Part shown: piece by piece, positions 1 to 9,201 of the stretch
Layout of the letters: the number at the start of each line of letters is the position of its first letter
How positions within the stretch are numbered: the stretch's first letter is position 1
DNA from: JAGWBJ01 sp034423015
GTDB lineage: Bacteria > Chloroflexota > Dehalococcoidia > Lucifugimonadales > JAGWBF01
Reading direction: 5' to 3'
DNA: 64,000 nt
Assembly (NCBI GenBank): GCA_034423015.1
Contig: DAOUJG010000031.1
Span: forward strand, 1-64,000
Made by a program: the position numbers and the translations under genes
The notes under the pieces: generated by a model
The model's database searches: none
What the model saw: the letters and a program-made list of their open reading frames with translations, nothing else
What the model was told of the DNA's origin: nothing

Positions 1-284
1 CGTCCTCCTACTCTATTCTCCGCTCCACGCTCACCACGCGCACCTCCACCCACGAAACAACCCAATTCTATTACCCGGCCTCACCCCTGTCAATGCGAGT
101 CCCCACCCCCCTATCAACCCCAATTCTACCCATGCCAATACCCCCTGTCAACTGCTAAACGTTTCCTCCCTACCCACATACCTTCCTCATAATCATTATC
201 GGATCGCCAGCATCTTCTGCCGTCCCACGGCCATCTGCCGAGAGCCGCGGGACGGCAAGCAGGCCCCCAAGTCACAGGGTCGGC
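1..284. other. left-edge intergenic stretch, no gene seen
   Basis: This stretch is poorer in G+C than the rest of the window and has no convincing open frame on either strand. It lies downstream of the minus-strand MmgE/PrpD gene, so it may hold that gene's 3' untranslated end. A short AT palindrome (ATAATCATTAT, near 189-199) is visible, but there is no T-tract hairpin that I would call a terminator. Confidence 0.5.
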
Positions 285-1667
285 CTACACCGTCCTCAGG
301 GCGGCGACCAGACCGGCGACGTCCGAGACGCCCTCCAGGGCATCCACCATGTCGATGATCTCCTCGGCCCGGCCGGGGGAGAGCCTGGTGGCGGCGCACT
401 CCCGGAACTTGTCCAGCAGTGCGTCCCTGGTCAGGGGCTCGCCTCCCGGATAGGCCCTGGGGCGGCGTCGGAAGCCGCCGAAGGTCCTGCCGTCCTTCAG
501 GTGGATGGTGACCTGACTGGCAGGAGCGTCGTGCCCGTCGGCCACGGCGGCGAAATCGGGGTGCTGGGCCGGCCTGACCCTCCCGCGCATTTGCGACACG
601 CGGGGGTCGTGCACAGCCTCCTCCGAGAACTCGCGAATGCCTGCCCTTCCGTACACCAGGGACGCCGCGATGGCGTGGGTCATGCTGTACATCGCCTCGG
701 CGCTGGTCTTCGGGTCGTCGAAGGGCACGATGGTCCTGGCCAGGTCCGTATGCAGATAGTCGACCCGCTCCACCTGGTCCGGCGTGATCCCGTGCTGGCC
801 GACCAGGTCGAGGGTGGTGTCTATGCCGGGCAACACGGCGCTGTTGCACGGATGGAGCTTTATCCCGATGCCGGGGTCGACGAAGTACCAGCGGCCCTCC
901 TCGGCCAGGGCCGCCCTGGACGCCTCCAGGTCCACCCCGTCCTCCCCCACGGTGGCGGCGTAGAAGCCGTAGTGGTGCTCCAGCACTGGGGACGACGACG
1001 TGAAGCCGGCCCGGGCCAGCAGTGACGCCTCGACCCCGACCTGGGCCGCGTTGCCCATGTGCATCGCCTTGGTATGAGAGCCGAAGTTGGCCCTGAGACC
1101 GGAGGCCATTGAGGCGGCGGTGCCCAGGGCGTTGGTGGTCCTGGACGTATCGAGTCCCAGGAGGTGGGCGGCGCTGGCGGTGGCGCACATGGCCCCCAGC
1201 ACCCCCGTGGCGTGCCAGCCCCGGAGGTAGAGGGAGGGTATGATTGCCGCGCCCAGGCGGACGGCGGCCTCGTAGCCCGCCACCAGGGCCGTCAACACCG
1301 ATCTGCCCGACAGGCGCTCCGCCTCTCCCAGGGCCAGGAGGGCCGACAGGGAGGAGCCGCTGGTGTGGCAGATAATCACGAAATTGGTGTCGTCGTAGTC
1401 CAGCGCGTGGGCGCTGACCCCATTGGCAAGGGCCGCCAGCGGCGCCGGGGCCCGAAGGGAGGTGCCGACGACCGTCTGGCCCCGATCGGCGGCGCCCAGG
1501 AGGCCCGACTCGCGGAGCTTCACCGACGACTCCACCTCCACCCCCGCCAGCATGACCCCGATGGTATCCAGGATATGGGCCTTGGCCCGCTCCACCACCG
1601 CGTCGGGCAGGGAGTCGAAGGAGACCCCGCCGAGGTACCGGGAGACCTGGGTGCAGATGTCGGTCAT
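285..1667 (-). CDS. MmgE/PrpD family protein
   Basis: A 460-residue protein with the full length and texture of the MmgE/PrpD family (2-methylcitrate dehydratase, cis-aconitate decarboxylase, iminodisuccinate epimerase relatives). Visible family landmarks are the N-terminal helical segment with ALDYDDTN near residue 90, a Gly/Ala-rich middle with HATGVLGAMCATASAA, and FGSHTKAMHMGNAAQ near residue 200. The start ATG has an AAGGAG ribosome site about seven bases upstream. Family members dehydrate, isomerise or decarboxylate small tricarboxylic acids. Outside the canonical methylcitrate cycle, as here, the substrate is usually unknown. A second family member lies at 61831-63201. A downstream alpha/beta hydrolase in the minus-strand sense (1711-2574) precedes it by 43 bases and is probably co-transcribed. 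Family call is firm; function is not. Confidence 0.93.
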   Translation of the reverse strand: MTDICTQVSRYLGGVSFDSLPDAVVERAKAHILDTIGVMLAGVEVESSVKLRESGLLGAADRGQTVVGTSLRAPAPLAALANGVSAHALDYDDTNFVIICHTSGSSLSALLALGEAERLSGRSVLTALVAGYEAAVRLGAAIIPSLYLRGWHATGVLGAMCATASAAHLLGLDTSRTTNALGTAASMASGLRANFGSHTKAMHMGNAAQVGVEASLLARAGFTSSSPVLEHHYGFYAATVGEDGVDLEASRAALAEEGRWYFVDPGIGIKLHPCNSAVLPGIDTTLDLVGQHGITPDQVERVDYLHTDLARTIVPFDDPKTSAEAMYSMTHAIAASLVYGRAGIREFSEEAVHDPRVSQMRGRVRPAQHPDFAAVADGHDAPASQVTIHLKDGRTFGGFRRRPRAYPGGEPLTRDALLDKFRECAATRLSPGRAEEIIDMVDALEGVSDVAGLVAALRTV

Positions 1668-1710
1668 GGGCAGACTCCTTGGCCTTGTCGCCGGTCCAAG
1701 GCGCTATGGA

Positions 1711-2574
1711 CTACTCCTGGAGCACCCCGAGCCCGGTCAGGAACCTCAGGACCTCCGCCGCGCACCCCTCGGGGTTGGCATAGCCCAGGTCGTAGCCGGG
1801 ACCATCCACGGTAACGGTGCGCACGTTGGGCGCGTTGACCAGGGCTTCCCGCTCGTCCTCCCGGAGGGCGGCGTCGCCCCCGCTCCCGGCGAGGTAGAGA
1901 GTCGGCACGCCGGTCTCCTCCAGCCAGGGGATGGCGTCGACGGAGCCCATGGCCCGGTAGAACTCCGCGGCGAGCAGCGGGTCGTTCCGGGATATCTGGT
2001 CGATGTACCAGTCCACGTAGCCCTGCGGGGCCTGGCGCATCCTGGGCCGCGCCCGTACCGAGACGTTGGCCCACTGTCGCATGCCCTTGGAGAGCATCAG
2101 GTCTATGCTGCCCTGGCCCTGTACGGTCTCGCCGGGCTTCAGGTCCGCGGCGTTCCTGTCGAGCTGGACCCGGCCCGGCCTCAGGTGAAGGCTCATGACG
2201 GCCAGGGCGTGAATCCGCTGGGGAGCCCTGGCGGCCAGACTGAGGCCCGTCAGGGCGCCGGTGGCCTCGCCTATCCAGACCACCCTTTCCAGTCCCAGGT
2301 GGTCGAAGAGGGCCAGGGCGTCCAGTATCCGCGACTCCACCGAGTTGTGAAAGGTCTCGATGGGAACCCTGGAGAGGCCGAGCCCGCGGAGGTCTACCCG
2401 CACCACCCGGAGCCGGCGGGCCAACAGGGGCACCCAGGCATACCAGAGGTTGGAATTCCTGGGATGCCCGTGGCACAGCACCGCCGTGGGCGCGTCGACC
2501 CACGGGTCCGTGAAGTCGTCGTACCTATAATAGAGGAGGGCGCCTCCGGGTCCTCGGAAGCTCTCGATGCTCAT
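1711..2574 (-). CDS. alpha/beta hydrolase fold protein
   Basis: A 287-residue alpha/beta hydrolase. The oxyanion-hole motif is visible as LCHGHPRN (residues 33-40), followed by WYAWVPLLARRLRVVRVDLRGLG, the usual strand-beta4 region. The nucleophile elbow would be expected near VVWIGEATGA (around residue 100), which reads G-E-A-T-G rather than G-x-S-x-G. The canonical Ser therefore seems to be replaced by Glu-Ala, and the protein may not be an ordinary Ser hydrolase. A late D/H pair is plausible near LYLAGSGGD and VDGPGYDLG but not certain. The start has GGGGAG six bases upstream. It sits just upstream of the MmgE/PrpD gene on the same strand. A divergent promoter region separates it from the SHMT-like gene. 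Confidence 0.85.
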   Translation of the reverse strand: MSIESFRGPGGALLYYRYDDFTDPWVDAPTAVLCHGHPRNSNLWYAWVPLLARRLRVVRVDLRGLGLSRVPIETFHNSVESRILDALALFDHLGLERVVWIGEATGALTGLSLAARAPQRIHALAVMSLHLRPGRVQLDRNAADLKPGETVQGQGSIDLMLSKGMRQWANVSVRARPRMRQAPQGYVDWYIDQISRNDPLLAAEFYRAMGSVDAIPWLEETGVPTLYLAGSGGDAALREDEREALVNAPNVRTVTVDGPGYDLGYANPEGCAAEVLRFLTGLGVLQE

Positions 2575-2702
2575 GACGGGCTCCCCTGCCGGTGCAGACT
2601 GCGCGGGTCCCTGGGCGCATGACCCCGGGCGACCACGCCCCGCAAGGCCGGTCTGCGGCCAGTGTAACAGCGCCGGACACGGCCTTCAACGGCGCACCCA
2701 GG

Positions 2703-2732
2703 TTGAACCGCCCTTCGGGTTTCGAGTAAGAT
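2703..2732 (+). promoter_or_regulatory. sigma70-like promoter for the SHMT-like/HyuA genes
   Basis: TTGAAC (2703-2708) and TAAGAT (2727-2732) are separated by 18 bases and lie 40 bases before the start codon at 2773. The match is good for a G+C-rich background but is by eye only. Confidence 0.5.
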
Positions 2733-2772
2733 AGCGCCGTATCATGGGCATCCTCATATATGGGAGCAGGCC

Positions 2773-4050
2773 ATGGCTGACGAGAGGCCGGGCACACCCC
2801 TCACCGCCGACGACCTGGAACGCATGACGGTCGGAGACCCGCGCAGTGTCGTCGACCTGGTGGAGTCGCTCGCCGAGGAGCACAACGCCGAGCAACGGCG
2901 GATACTGGACCTGAACGCGGCCCACAGCCTGCTCAGCCCCAAGGTCAAGGCCGTCATGGCCTCGGACCTGATGGAGAGCACCCAGGCCGGGGGCAACGGC
3001 AGCACCGAGGCCCTGGACCGGGCCCAGGCCCTGCTGTCGGAGATGGGCAAGAAGCTGTTCGACGTGCCCCACGTGGAGTACCGCCCGGCTTCGGGGGCCC
3101 AGGCCAACGGGCTGTTCTTCCTGGGAGCCATGAAGCCCGGAGACCCCGTGATGGCCCTGTCGGCCAGGAACGGGGGGCACTACACCTACCAGGAGGTCAG
3201 CTACCCGGGGGCCTACGGCCTGGACATCGCCGAGGTGCCCTGTGACGGGGAGGACTACCCCACGGTGAACCTGGAGCACCTGGCCGACGAGGTGCAACGG
3301 GTAAGGCCCAAGTGGCTGACGGTCGGCGGCGCGACGATGCTCTTTCCCTACCAGCTCCGGGAGATCTCCGAGATGGTCCGGGGCGTGGGCGGCAGGGTGC
3401 ACTACGACGGGGCGCACATCCTGGGCCTGGCCGCCAGCGGCGTGTTCCAGGACCCGCTGCACGAGGGAGCCTCGGTCATGACGGGCTCCACCCAGAAGAC
3501 CCTGAGCGGTCCCCTGGGAGGCCTCGTCCTCATGCACGACGAGGACGTGGCCCAGGCCCTGAACAGCCGGATCCCCCACCTGATCGCCAGCTTCGCCAAC
3601 AACCGGACGGTGGCCCTGGCCATCACCATGGCGGAGCACCTGGCCTTCGGGGACGAGTATGCGGCGGCCGTGGCCGGCAACGCCCGGGCCCTGGCTGCGG
3701 CCCTGGACGCGGAGGGGTTCACGGTGCCGGGCAAGGACCGGGGGTTCACCCGGTCGCACGTGGTGCTGGTGGACCTGGACCCCACTCCCCACGGGGCCGG
3801 GTCGGTGAGCGTTCTCAGGCGGACCGGGATAGTCAGCTCCCTGGCGGCCCTGCCCCGCACATACCCGGAGAAGCGGGCGCTGCGCCTGGGCTCGCCCGTT
3901 TGCACCAAGAAGGGCATGGGCGAGGGCGAGATGGCCGAGATAGCCAGGCTCATACGGCGGGTCCTGCTGGAGGGAGAGGAGCCCCGGGCGGTCGGCGAGG
4001 ACGTGGCCGCCCTCGCGGCGTCGTTCCCGGACGTCCGGTACTGCTTCTGA
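2773..4050 (+). CDS. SHMT-like PLP-dependent enzyme (fold type I), first copy
   Basis: A 425-residue protein of the serine hydroxymethyltransferase superfamily. The PLP lysine lies in STQKTLSGPLGG (K242), the ring-stacking/Asp-His segment is YDGAHILGLAA, and the carboxylate-binding Arg region is LRLGSPVCTKKG near residue 378. The N-terminal active-site segment differs from true SHMT. The IASEN motif reads NAAHS, and the KYAEGYPGKRYYGG motif that carries the catalytic Tyr and Glu of folate-dependent SHMT reads ESTQAGGNGST. It is therefore likely a folate-independent aldolase, transaldolase or aminotransferase-like enzyme rather than GlyA. A paralogue lies at 31165-32475. The start ATG has GGGAGCAGG upstream. 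The HyuA gene follows 30 bases later, which suggests co-transcription. Confidence 0.88.
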   Translation: MADERPGTPLTADDLERMTVGDPRSVVDLVESLAEEHNAEQRRILDLNAAHSLLSPKVKAVMASDLMESTQAGGNGSTEALDRAQALLSEMGKKLFDVPHVEYRPASGAQANGLFFLGAMKPGDPVMALSARNGGHYTYQEVSYPGAYGLDIAEVPCDGEDYPTVNLEHLADEVQRVRPKWLTVGGATMLFPYQLREISEMVRGVGGRVHYDGAHILGLAASGVFQDPLHEGASVMTGSTQKTLSGPLGGLVLMHDEDVAQALNSRIPHLIASFANNRTVALAITMAEHLAFGDEYAAAVAGNARALAAALDAEGFTVPGKDRGFTRSHVVLVDLDPTPHGAGSVSVLRRTGIVSSLAALPRTYPEKRALRLGSPVCTKKGMGEGEMAEIARLIRRVLLEGEEPRAVGEDVAALAASFPDVRYCF

Positions 4051-4080
4051 TCCATGTCCACCCGCCGTGAGTAGCTCCAG

Positions 4081-6150
4081 GTGACCCAGGTCCGCGTGGG
4101 CATCGACGTGGGCGGCACCTTCACCGACACCCTGGTGGCGGACCCGGAGGGCGGGGCCATCGTCCGGGCGAAGGTGCCCTCGACTCCGGGCGACCCGTCG
4201 GTGGGAATCCTGACGGGGCTATCCCAGGGCCTCCGGGCCCGGGGGGCCGCCATGGGCGACGTGGCCTACTTCGCCCACGGCACCACGGTGGCGACCAACG
4301 CCCTACTGGAGCGCCGGGGGTCCAGCGTCGGCCTCGTCACCACCGAGGGGTTCCGCGACCTGCTGGAGATAGGCAGGCAGGCCCGCCCGGACCTGTACGA
4401 CCTGCAGGTGGACAGGGCGGAGCCGCTGGTGCCGCGGGACCTGCGCCTCCAGGTCCCCGAGCGCATCTACCACGACGGCAGCGTCGTCACGCCGGTTGAC
4501 ATGGACCGGCTGGACGAGGCCATCCGCCTCCTCGCCCGGGCGGAGGTCGAGGCGGTGGCAGTCTGCTTCCTCCACAGCTACGTCAACCCCGTCCACGAGG
4601 AGCGGGTGCTGGCGCGCCTGCGGGAGGCTCTGCCCAACGCCTACCTCTCCATCTCCTCACAGGTGAACCCCGAGTTCCGGGAGGTGGAACGCCTGACGAC
4701 GACGGTGGTGAACGCGTACGTCGGCCCGGTGATCAACCGCTACGTGGGGAGCCTGAAGCGGCAGCTCTCGGACCGGGGCGTGGGCGCAAACCCCTACGTG
4801 AGCCAGTCCAACGGGGGCCTCATCTCCCTGGACGAGGCGATGCACAGGCCGGTGCGCATCCTGCTGTCGGGGCCCAGCGTCGGGGTGATGGGGGCGGCCC
4901 GGGTGGGAGAGGAAGCGGGGTTCCGCAACCTGATCACCTTCGACATGGGGGGCACCAGCGCCGACGTCAGCCTGGTGCAGGACGGCGTCCCGCGGACGGC
5001 CGCCGAGCGGGAGGTGGCCGGATACCGGCTGCGCAGCGCCATGGTCGACATCCACACCGTCGGCGCCGGCGGAGGCAGCATCGCGTGGCGGGACGGGGGC
5101 GGGCTGCTCAAGGTGGGCCCCCAGAGCGCGGGGGCCGAGCCGGGTCCCGCGTGCTACGGCAAGGGCGGGGATCAGCCGACGGTCACCGACGCCCACGTGG
5201 TGCTGGGCAGCCTCAACTCCCGGCACCTGCTGGGCGGGAGCATGCCCATCGAGGCGCAACGCAGCCAAGACGCCATCGCCGAGCTGGGCGGCCGCCTGGG
5301 CCTGTCGCCCCGGGACACCGCCAGCGGGGTCGTCTCGGTGGTGGTGGCCAACATGGTGCGGGCCATCCGGCTGGTATCGGTGCAGCGGGGCCACGACCCC
5401 CGGGACTACACCCTGGTGTCCTTCGGGGGCGCGGGGCCTCTGCACTCGGGCTGGATAGCCAGGGAGCTGCACATACCCTCCGTGCTGGTCCCCTCCTCGC
5501 CGGGGCTGCTCTGCGCCTTCGGCCTGCTGGTGTCGGACATCCGCAGTGACCTGGCCCACACTCGGCTGGTGGAGATGGAGAACGCCGGCCCCGAGATGGT
5601 GGCGGAGACCTTCGCCCGCCTGCAGCGGGAGGGGGACGCCTGGCTGGACAGGGAGAGCATCCCGCCCCGGCAGCGGGCGTTCAACCGGTCGGTGGACATG
5701 CGCTACCGGGGCCAGAACTACGAGCTGACCATAGAGGCGCCGGCGGACATCACGGCCCCCGGCGGCATGGATGAGCTGGCCCGGCGGTTCCACGCCGCCC
5801 ACGAGCGGTCCTACGGTTACGCCGCCCCGGACGAGCCCGTGCAGATGGTCACCTTCCGGGTCGAGGCCGTGGGCGCGGTGCCCCGGACGCCGGTCCAGGC
5901 GGCCCCCCCGGGACCCGAAGACCCCGGGTCCGCCGTCGCGGGAGGACGCCTGGTGCACCTGGACGGTCGCGACTGGGACTGTCCCATCTACGACCGTGAG
6001 GGCCTGGAGCCAGGCAACCGGGTCCCCGGCCCCGCCGTCATCGAGCAGATGGACACCACCACTCTGGTGCTCCCGGACCAGCGCGCCCGGGTCGACGGCC
6101 ACCACAACCTTGTCATCGACACCGGGACGGCCCCGGATTCAACGGCATAG
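4081..6150 (+). CDS. hydantoinase/oxoprolinase family protein, HyuA-type ATPase subunit
   Basis: A 689-residue HyuA homologue. It has the ASKHA ATPase motifs GIDVGGTFTDTLV at residues 8-20 and FDMGGTSADVSLV near residue 283, the N-terminal hydantoinase/oxoprolinase domain, the central domain, and a C-terminal all-beta region ending in VIDTGT. Family members hydrolyse lactam or hydantoin rings, or carboxylate acetone or acetophenone, at the cost of ATP, usually with a HyuB partner. Start is GTG at 4081, because an upstream in-frame ATG at 4054 is cut off by a TAG. No HyuB follows directly; a CotH lipoprotein gene intervenes before HyuB at 9202. A second HyuA is at 11041. The substrate cannot be told from sequence. 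Confidence 0.93.
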   Translation: MTQVRVGIDVGGTFTDTLVADPEGGAIVRAKVPSTPGDPSVGILTGLSQGLRARGAAMGDVAYFAHGTTVATNALLERRGSSVGLVTTEGFRDLLEIGRQARPDLYDLQVDRAEPLVPRDLRLQVPERIYHDGSVVTPVDMDRLDEAIRLLARAEVEAVAVCFLHSYVNPVHEERVLARLREALPNAYLSISSQVNPEFREVERLTTTVVNAYVGPVINRYVGSLKRQLSDRGVGANPYVSQSNGGLISLDEAMHRPVRILLSGPSVGVMGAARVGEEAGFRNLITFDMGGTSADVSLVQDGVPRTAAEREVAGYRLRSAMVDIHTVGAGGGSIAWRDGGGLLKVGPQSAGAEPGPACYGKGGDQPTVTDAHVVLGSLNSRHLLGGSMPIEAQRSQDAIAELGGRLGLSPRDTASGVVSVVVANMVRAIRLVSVQRGHDPRDYTLVSFGGAGPLHSGWIARELHIPSVLVPSSPGLLCAFGLLVSDIRSDLAHTRLVEMENAGPEMVAETFARLQREGDAWLDRESIPPRQRAFNRSVDMRYRGQNYELTIEAPADITAPGGMDELARRFHAAHERSYGYAAPDEPVQMVTFRVEAVGAVPRTPVQAAPPGPEDPGSAVAGGRLVHLDGRDWDCPIYDREGLEPGNRVPGPAVIEQMDTTTLVLPDQRARVDGHHNLVIDTGTAPDSTA

Positions 6151-6160
6151 CTCCCCCTTA

Positions 6161-6199
6161 GACCAACTCAAGAGACCAACTCAAGAGACCAAACTCAGG
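6161..6199 (+). repeat. 13-bp direct repeat, three copies
   Basis: GACCAACTCAAGA is present twice in tandem (6161-6173, 6174-6186), followed by a third degenerate copy (from 6187). It fills the gap between the HyuA gene and the CotH lipoprotein gene, just upstream of that gene's ribosome site. Confidence 0.75.
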
Positions 6200-6236
6200 C
6201 GCGGACCAAACGCACATCCAAAAAGAGGTGAATTCC

Positions 6237-9077
6237 GTGCGAACCATTGCCGCCCTGCTGCTCGCTGTCTCGGTTGCGGCCCTAACGGTCGGGTGCCAGG
6301 GCGACGCCACGGCCACGCCCGTGCCCACGCCGTCCCCGGGGGCGCCGGGGGCGGCAACGGACGCCCCATCCACCGCGACGCCCCGGCCTACGGTTGCGCC
6401 CCCCACCGCGCCCGCGCCCACCAGGGCCGCGGCACCCACGGCGACACCGGCGCCAACGCCCCCGGCCACGCCGGACACGAGGGGCGAGGCCGATGCCAGC
6501 GACGCCTACTTTGCCCTGGACCGGGTGCTGGACATCACCATCGAAATCGCCGCCGAGGACTGGGACACCCTGCGCCACCAGACCCGGACTTTCGAGGACC
6601 TGATGGCCGAAATCGAGGAGTACGGCCTTTCCCGGCCCTTTGCCGACATCTACGACTGGTTTTCCGGCACGGTGACCGTGGACGGCCAGACCCATACGGA
6701 CGTAGGCGTCCGCAAGAAGGGGTTCATCGGCTCCCAGAGCGACACCAAGCCTTCCCTCAAGCTACGTTTCGACAAGTACGTGGACGGCCAGACCCTGGGC
6801 GGGGCAATGGAGCGCATGACCCTGAACAACAGCATCCAGGACCCCTCCATGGTCAACACCTGCCTGTCGTACCGGGTCTTCGCCGCCGCGGGCGGCCCAG
6901 CGCCGCGCTGCAACTTCGCCACCGTCTCGGTGAACGGAAAGGAGCTGGGTCTGTACGTTCACGTCGAGGAGATCAAGCCGCCGTTCCTGGCCCGCCACTT
7001 CGAGAGCGCCGAGGGCAACCTGTACGAAGGCACGGTCAGCGACTTCACCCCCGACTATCGCGGCACCTTCGAGAAGAAGACCAACGAGGACGACGCCGAC
7101 TGGACGGACGTCGACGCCGTGGTTGCCGCCCTACAGGACCCCTCCGACGCCGGGCTTCAGGCGCTGTCGGAGATCGTGGACCTGGACCGCTTCCTCTCCT
7201 TCTGGGCGACGGAGGTGCTGGTGGGACACTGGGACGGGTACGCCGGCAACCGCAACAACTACCACTTCTACCGGGAGCCGGACCACCCCTTCGTCTTCAT
7301 ACCCTGGGGCGTCGACGACACATTCCACTTAAAGGACGACCCCAACCCCTTCGACAACATCAGCGACCCGCCTCCTTCGGTGCTGGCCCTCACCGCCATC
7401 CCCAACCGCCTCTACAACCACCCCGGCTGGCGGACGAGGTACGCCGCGCGGCTGAAGGAGGTCCTGGAGGCCGTCTGGCACGAGGACGAGCTGCTGGCGG
7501 CCGTGGACCAGATGGCCGCCATTGTCCAGCAGCACGCCTTGCCCGAGGCCAGGCAGGCCGCCGCCAAGGACACGGAGCGGGTGCGCAAGTTCATCCTGAA
7601 GCGGAAGGGCGAAATCCTGGCCGACCTGACGCCGGAGCCGCCGGACTGGCCGGAGCCGGACTATAGCGCGGCGACGGCGGGCCCGCAGATCGGCTCCCTG
7701 GAAGTGGCCTTCACGACCACCTGGGGGAGTAACCGGAGCGCCAACCCGCTGGAGGAGGGAGCTGTCGTCAGCCTGCTGCTGGACGAGTCCGCGGAGCCGG
7801 TCGACGGACTTGGGGTCATCGCCGGCCTCTCCAGCGCGGAGGAGGAGCTTTTGCTGCCGGCCGTCGACGAGACCGCATCCATAATAGTCCTGGGGATGGA
7901 CGACGACGGTTCCATAAGCGGGATGACGCTGGTGCTGGCCCTGGAACAGCTTGCGGCCGGGGCCACGCTGGTCATTGGCGAGGACGCCATCGCGGGAGGG
8001 ATCTGGAGCATCCCGCCAGGCGCGGCCGAGCCCAGCTTCTTCTCGCCCTTCACCGGAGGCGCACTGTCGCTGACTGAGGCGGGGACTTACCCGGGCTCGC
8101 CCTTAACAGGGGGGTTCGCGGGCGTTTTCGGGGGAGACGCTCCACCGGGAGGCGGCGGGGCCGAAGAGGCCGTGTCGCCGGGCGGTACCGGGCCCGCAGC
8201 CTTCGAGGTGCGTTTCGAGACCAGGTGGGGGACCAGCGATAGCGACAACCCGCTGGCGGAGGGGACGACCTACGAGCTGAACGAGCACGGGGAGTGGGTC
8301 GCCGCGCCAAAGGGCGAGGCGGGGGCCACCGCCGGCCCGGCCAGCCCGCAGGAGGAGGCGGACATCGGCGTGGAGGATGCGGCGCTCATCACCGTCATGA
8401 GCCTCTATCCTGACTTTACCATCCAGGGGTTCACCCTCTGGATGCCCCTCGACCGGCTCTCCGGCGGGGCCACGCTTACCATCGGCGAGGACGCCGGAGT
8501 CGGCGGAGTCGTATGGCACATACCCCCCGGCTCAGCCGAGCCCCAGGGGCTCCTACCGGTCACCGGCGGCGGCATCGAGCTGACCGACGCCGGCACCGAG
8601 CCGGGCGCGGCCGTCGCGGGCACTCTCTACGCCAGCTTCGGGAGCGCGGCGGGTCCCGCGGAAAGCGGCGAATGGGCGGTGGACATTGGCCTGGTCATCA
8701 ACGAGGTGGCCGCCAAGGGCGACCCACTGGACTGGTTCGAGCTTTACAACAGGTCGAGCGACCCCATAAGGCTCTTCGCCATGCTGGTGGCCGACGACCT
8801 GACCGACGCCGGCAAGCGGGTGGCCTTCCCGGCCGGTACGGAAATCCGGCCGGGCGAGTACCTGCAGTTCGAGCTGGACAAGGACGCCTGGCCCGGGTTC
8901 GCGCTGGGGGGTGACGAGGAGCTGGGCATCTGGCTGCTGGACGGCACGCTGGTGGCAATGGTCGACTGGGACGAGGGAGACTCCGGCGAGGGCGAGAGCT
9001 ACGCCCGCGTGCCCGACGCCACCGGCGACTTCCATACCGTGGGCAGTCCCACCCCGGGGGCCGCCAACCAGCCTTAG
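6237..9077 (+). CDS. CotH-type lipoprotein with two repeated domains and a C-terminal lamin-tail-like domain
   Basis: A 946-residue secreted lipoprotein. The signal peptide ends at a lipobox, LTVGC (Cys20), followed by a Pro/Thr/Ala-rich linker to about residue 80. Residues about 81-474 are a CotH kinase-like domain, with GVRKKGFIGSQSDTKPS, NLYEGT, GHWDGYAGNRNNYHFY and PWGVDDTF. Residues about 485-638 and 652-811 are two copies of one domain. Each begins with a TxWG motif and ends with an IGEDA...IPPG...AEP...TGG...LT.AGT...G signature. The end (about 815-945) looks like a lamin-tail domain, with LVINEVAAKGDPLDWFELYN. GTG at 6237 is chosen because AAAGAGGTGA lies just before it; an in-frame GTG at 6228 overlaps that ribosome site. 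CotH proteins phosphorylate or decorate surface proteins or spores in other bacteria. Here the location is probably the cell surface, and the link to flanking hydantoinase genes is unexplained. Confidence 0.9.
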   Translation: MRTIAALLLAVSVAALTVGCQGDATATPVPTPSPGAPGAATDAPSTATPRPTVAPPTAPAPTRAAAPTATPAPTPPATPDTRGEADASDAYFALDRVLDITIEIAAEDWDTLRHQTRTFEDLMAEIEEYGLSRPFADIYDWFSGTVTVDGQTHTDVGVRKKGFIGSQSDTKPSLKLRFDKYVDGQTLGGAMERMTLNNSIQDPSMVNTCLSYRVFAAAGGPAPRCNFATVSVNGKELGLYVHVEEIKPPFLARHFESAEGNLYEGTVSDFTPDYRGTFEKKTNEDDADWTDVDAVVAALQDPSDAGLQALSEIVDLDRFLSFWATEVLVGHWDGYAGNRNNYHFYREPDHPFVFIPWGVDDTFHLKDDPNPFDNISDPPPSVLALTAIPNRLYNHPGWRTRYAARLKEVLEAVWHEDELLAAVDQMAAIVQQHALPEARQAAAKDTERVRKFILKRKGEILADLTPEPPDWPEPDYSAATAGPQIGSLEVAFTTTWGSNRSANPLEEGAVVSLLLDESAEPVDGLGVIAGLSSAEEELLLPAVDETASIIVLGMDDDGSISGMTLVLALEQLAAGATLVIGEDAIAGGIWSIPPGAAEPSFFSPFTGGALSLTEAGTYPGSPLTGGFAGVFGGDAPPGGGGAEEAVSPGGTGPAAFEVRFETRWGTSDSDNPLAEGTTYELNEHGEWVAAPKGEAGATAGPASPQEEADIGVEDAALITVMSLYPDFTIQGFTLWMPLDRLSGGATLTIGEDAGVGGVVWHIPPGSAEPQGLLPVTGGGIELTDAGTEPGAAVAGTLYASFGSAAGPAESGEWAVDIGLVINEVAAKGDPLDWFELYNRSSDPIRLFAMLVADDLTDAGKRVAFPAGTEIRPGEYLQFELDKDAWPGFALGGDEELGIWLLDGTLVAMVDWDEGDSGEGESYARVPDATGDFHTVGSPTPGAANQP

Positions 9078-9201
9078 AAGGACCAACAGCGTGAATTGAC
9101 ATCCCTGGGAGAGCGTTGGTACCATCGCCTTGGCCGGGCGCGGGGCGTCCCTCCGGGCGCCCTCTCCCCACGACGCACCTCCCAGGACGCGGGTGAAGTA
9201 C

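Noticed and set aside
2773..4050. glyA (true serine hydroxymethyltransferase)
   Set aside because: The folate-dependent active-site segment with its Tyr and Glu is absent, so the symbol would be misleading.
4657..6105. 482-residue open frame on the minus strand
   Set aside because: Antisense to the HyuA gene, with no ribosome site and no domain signature.
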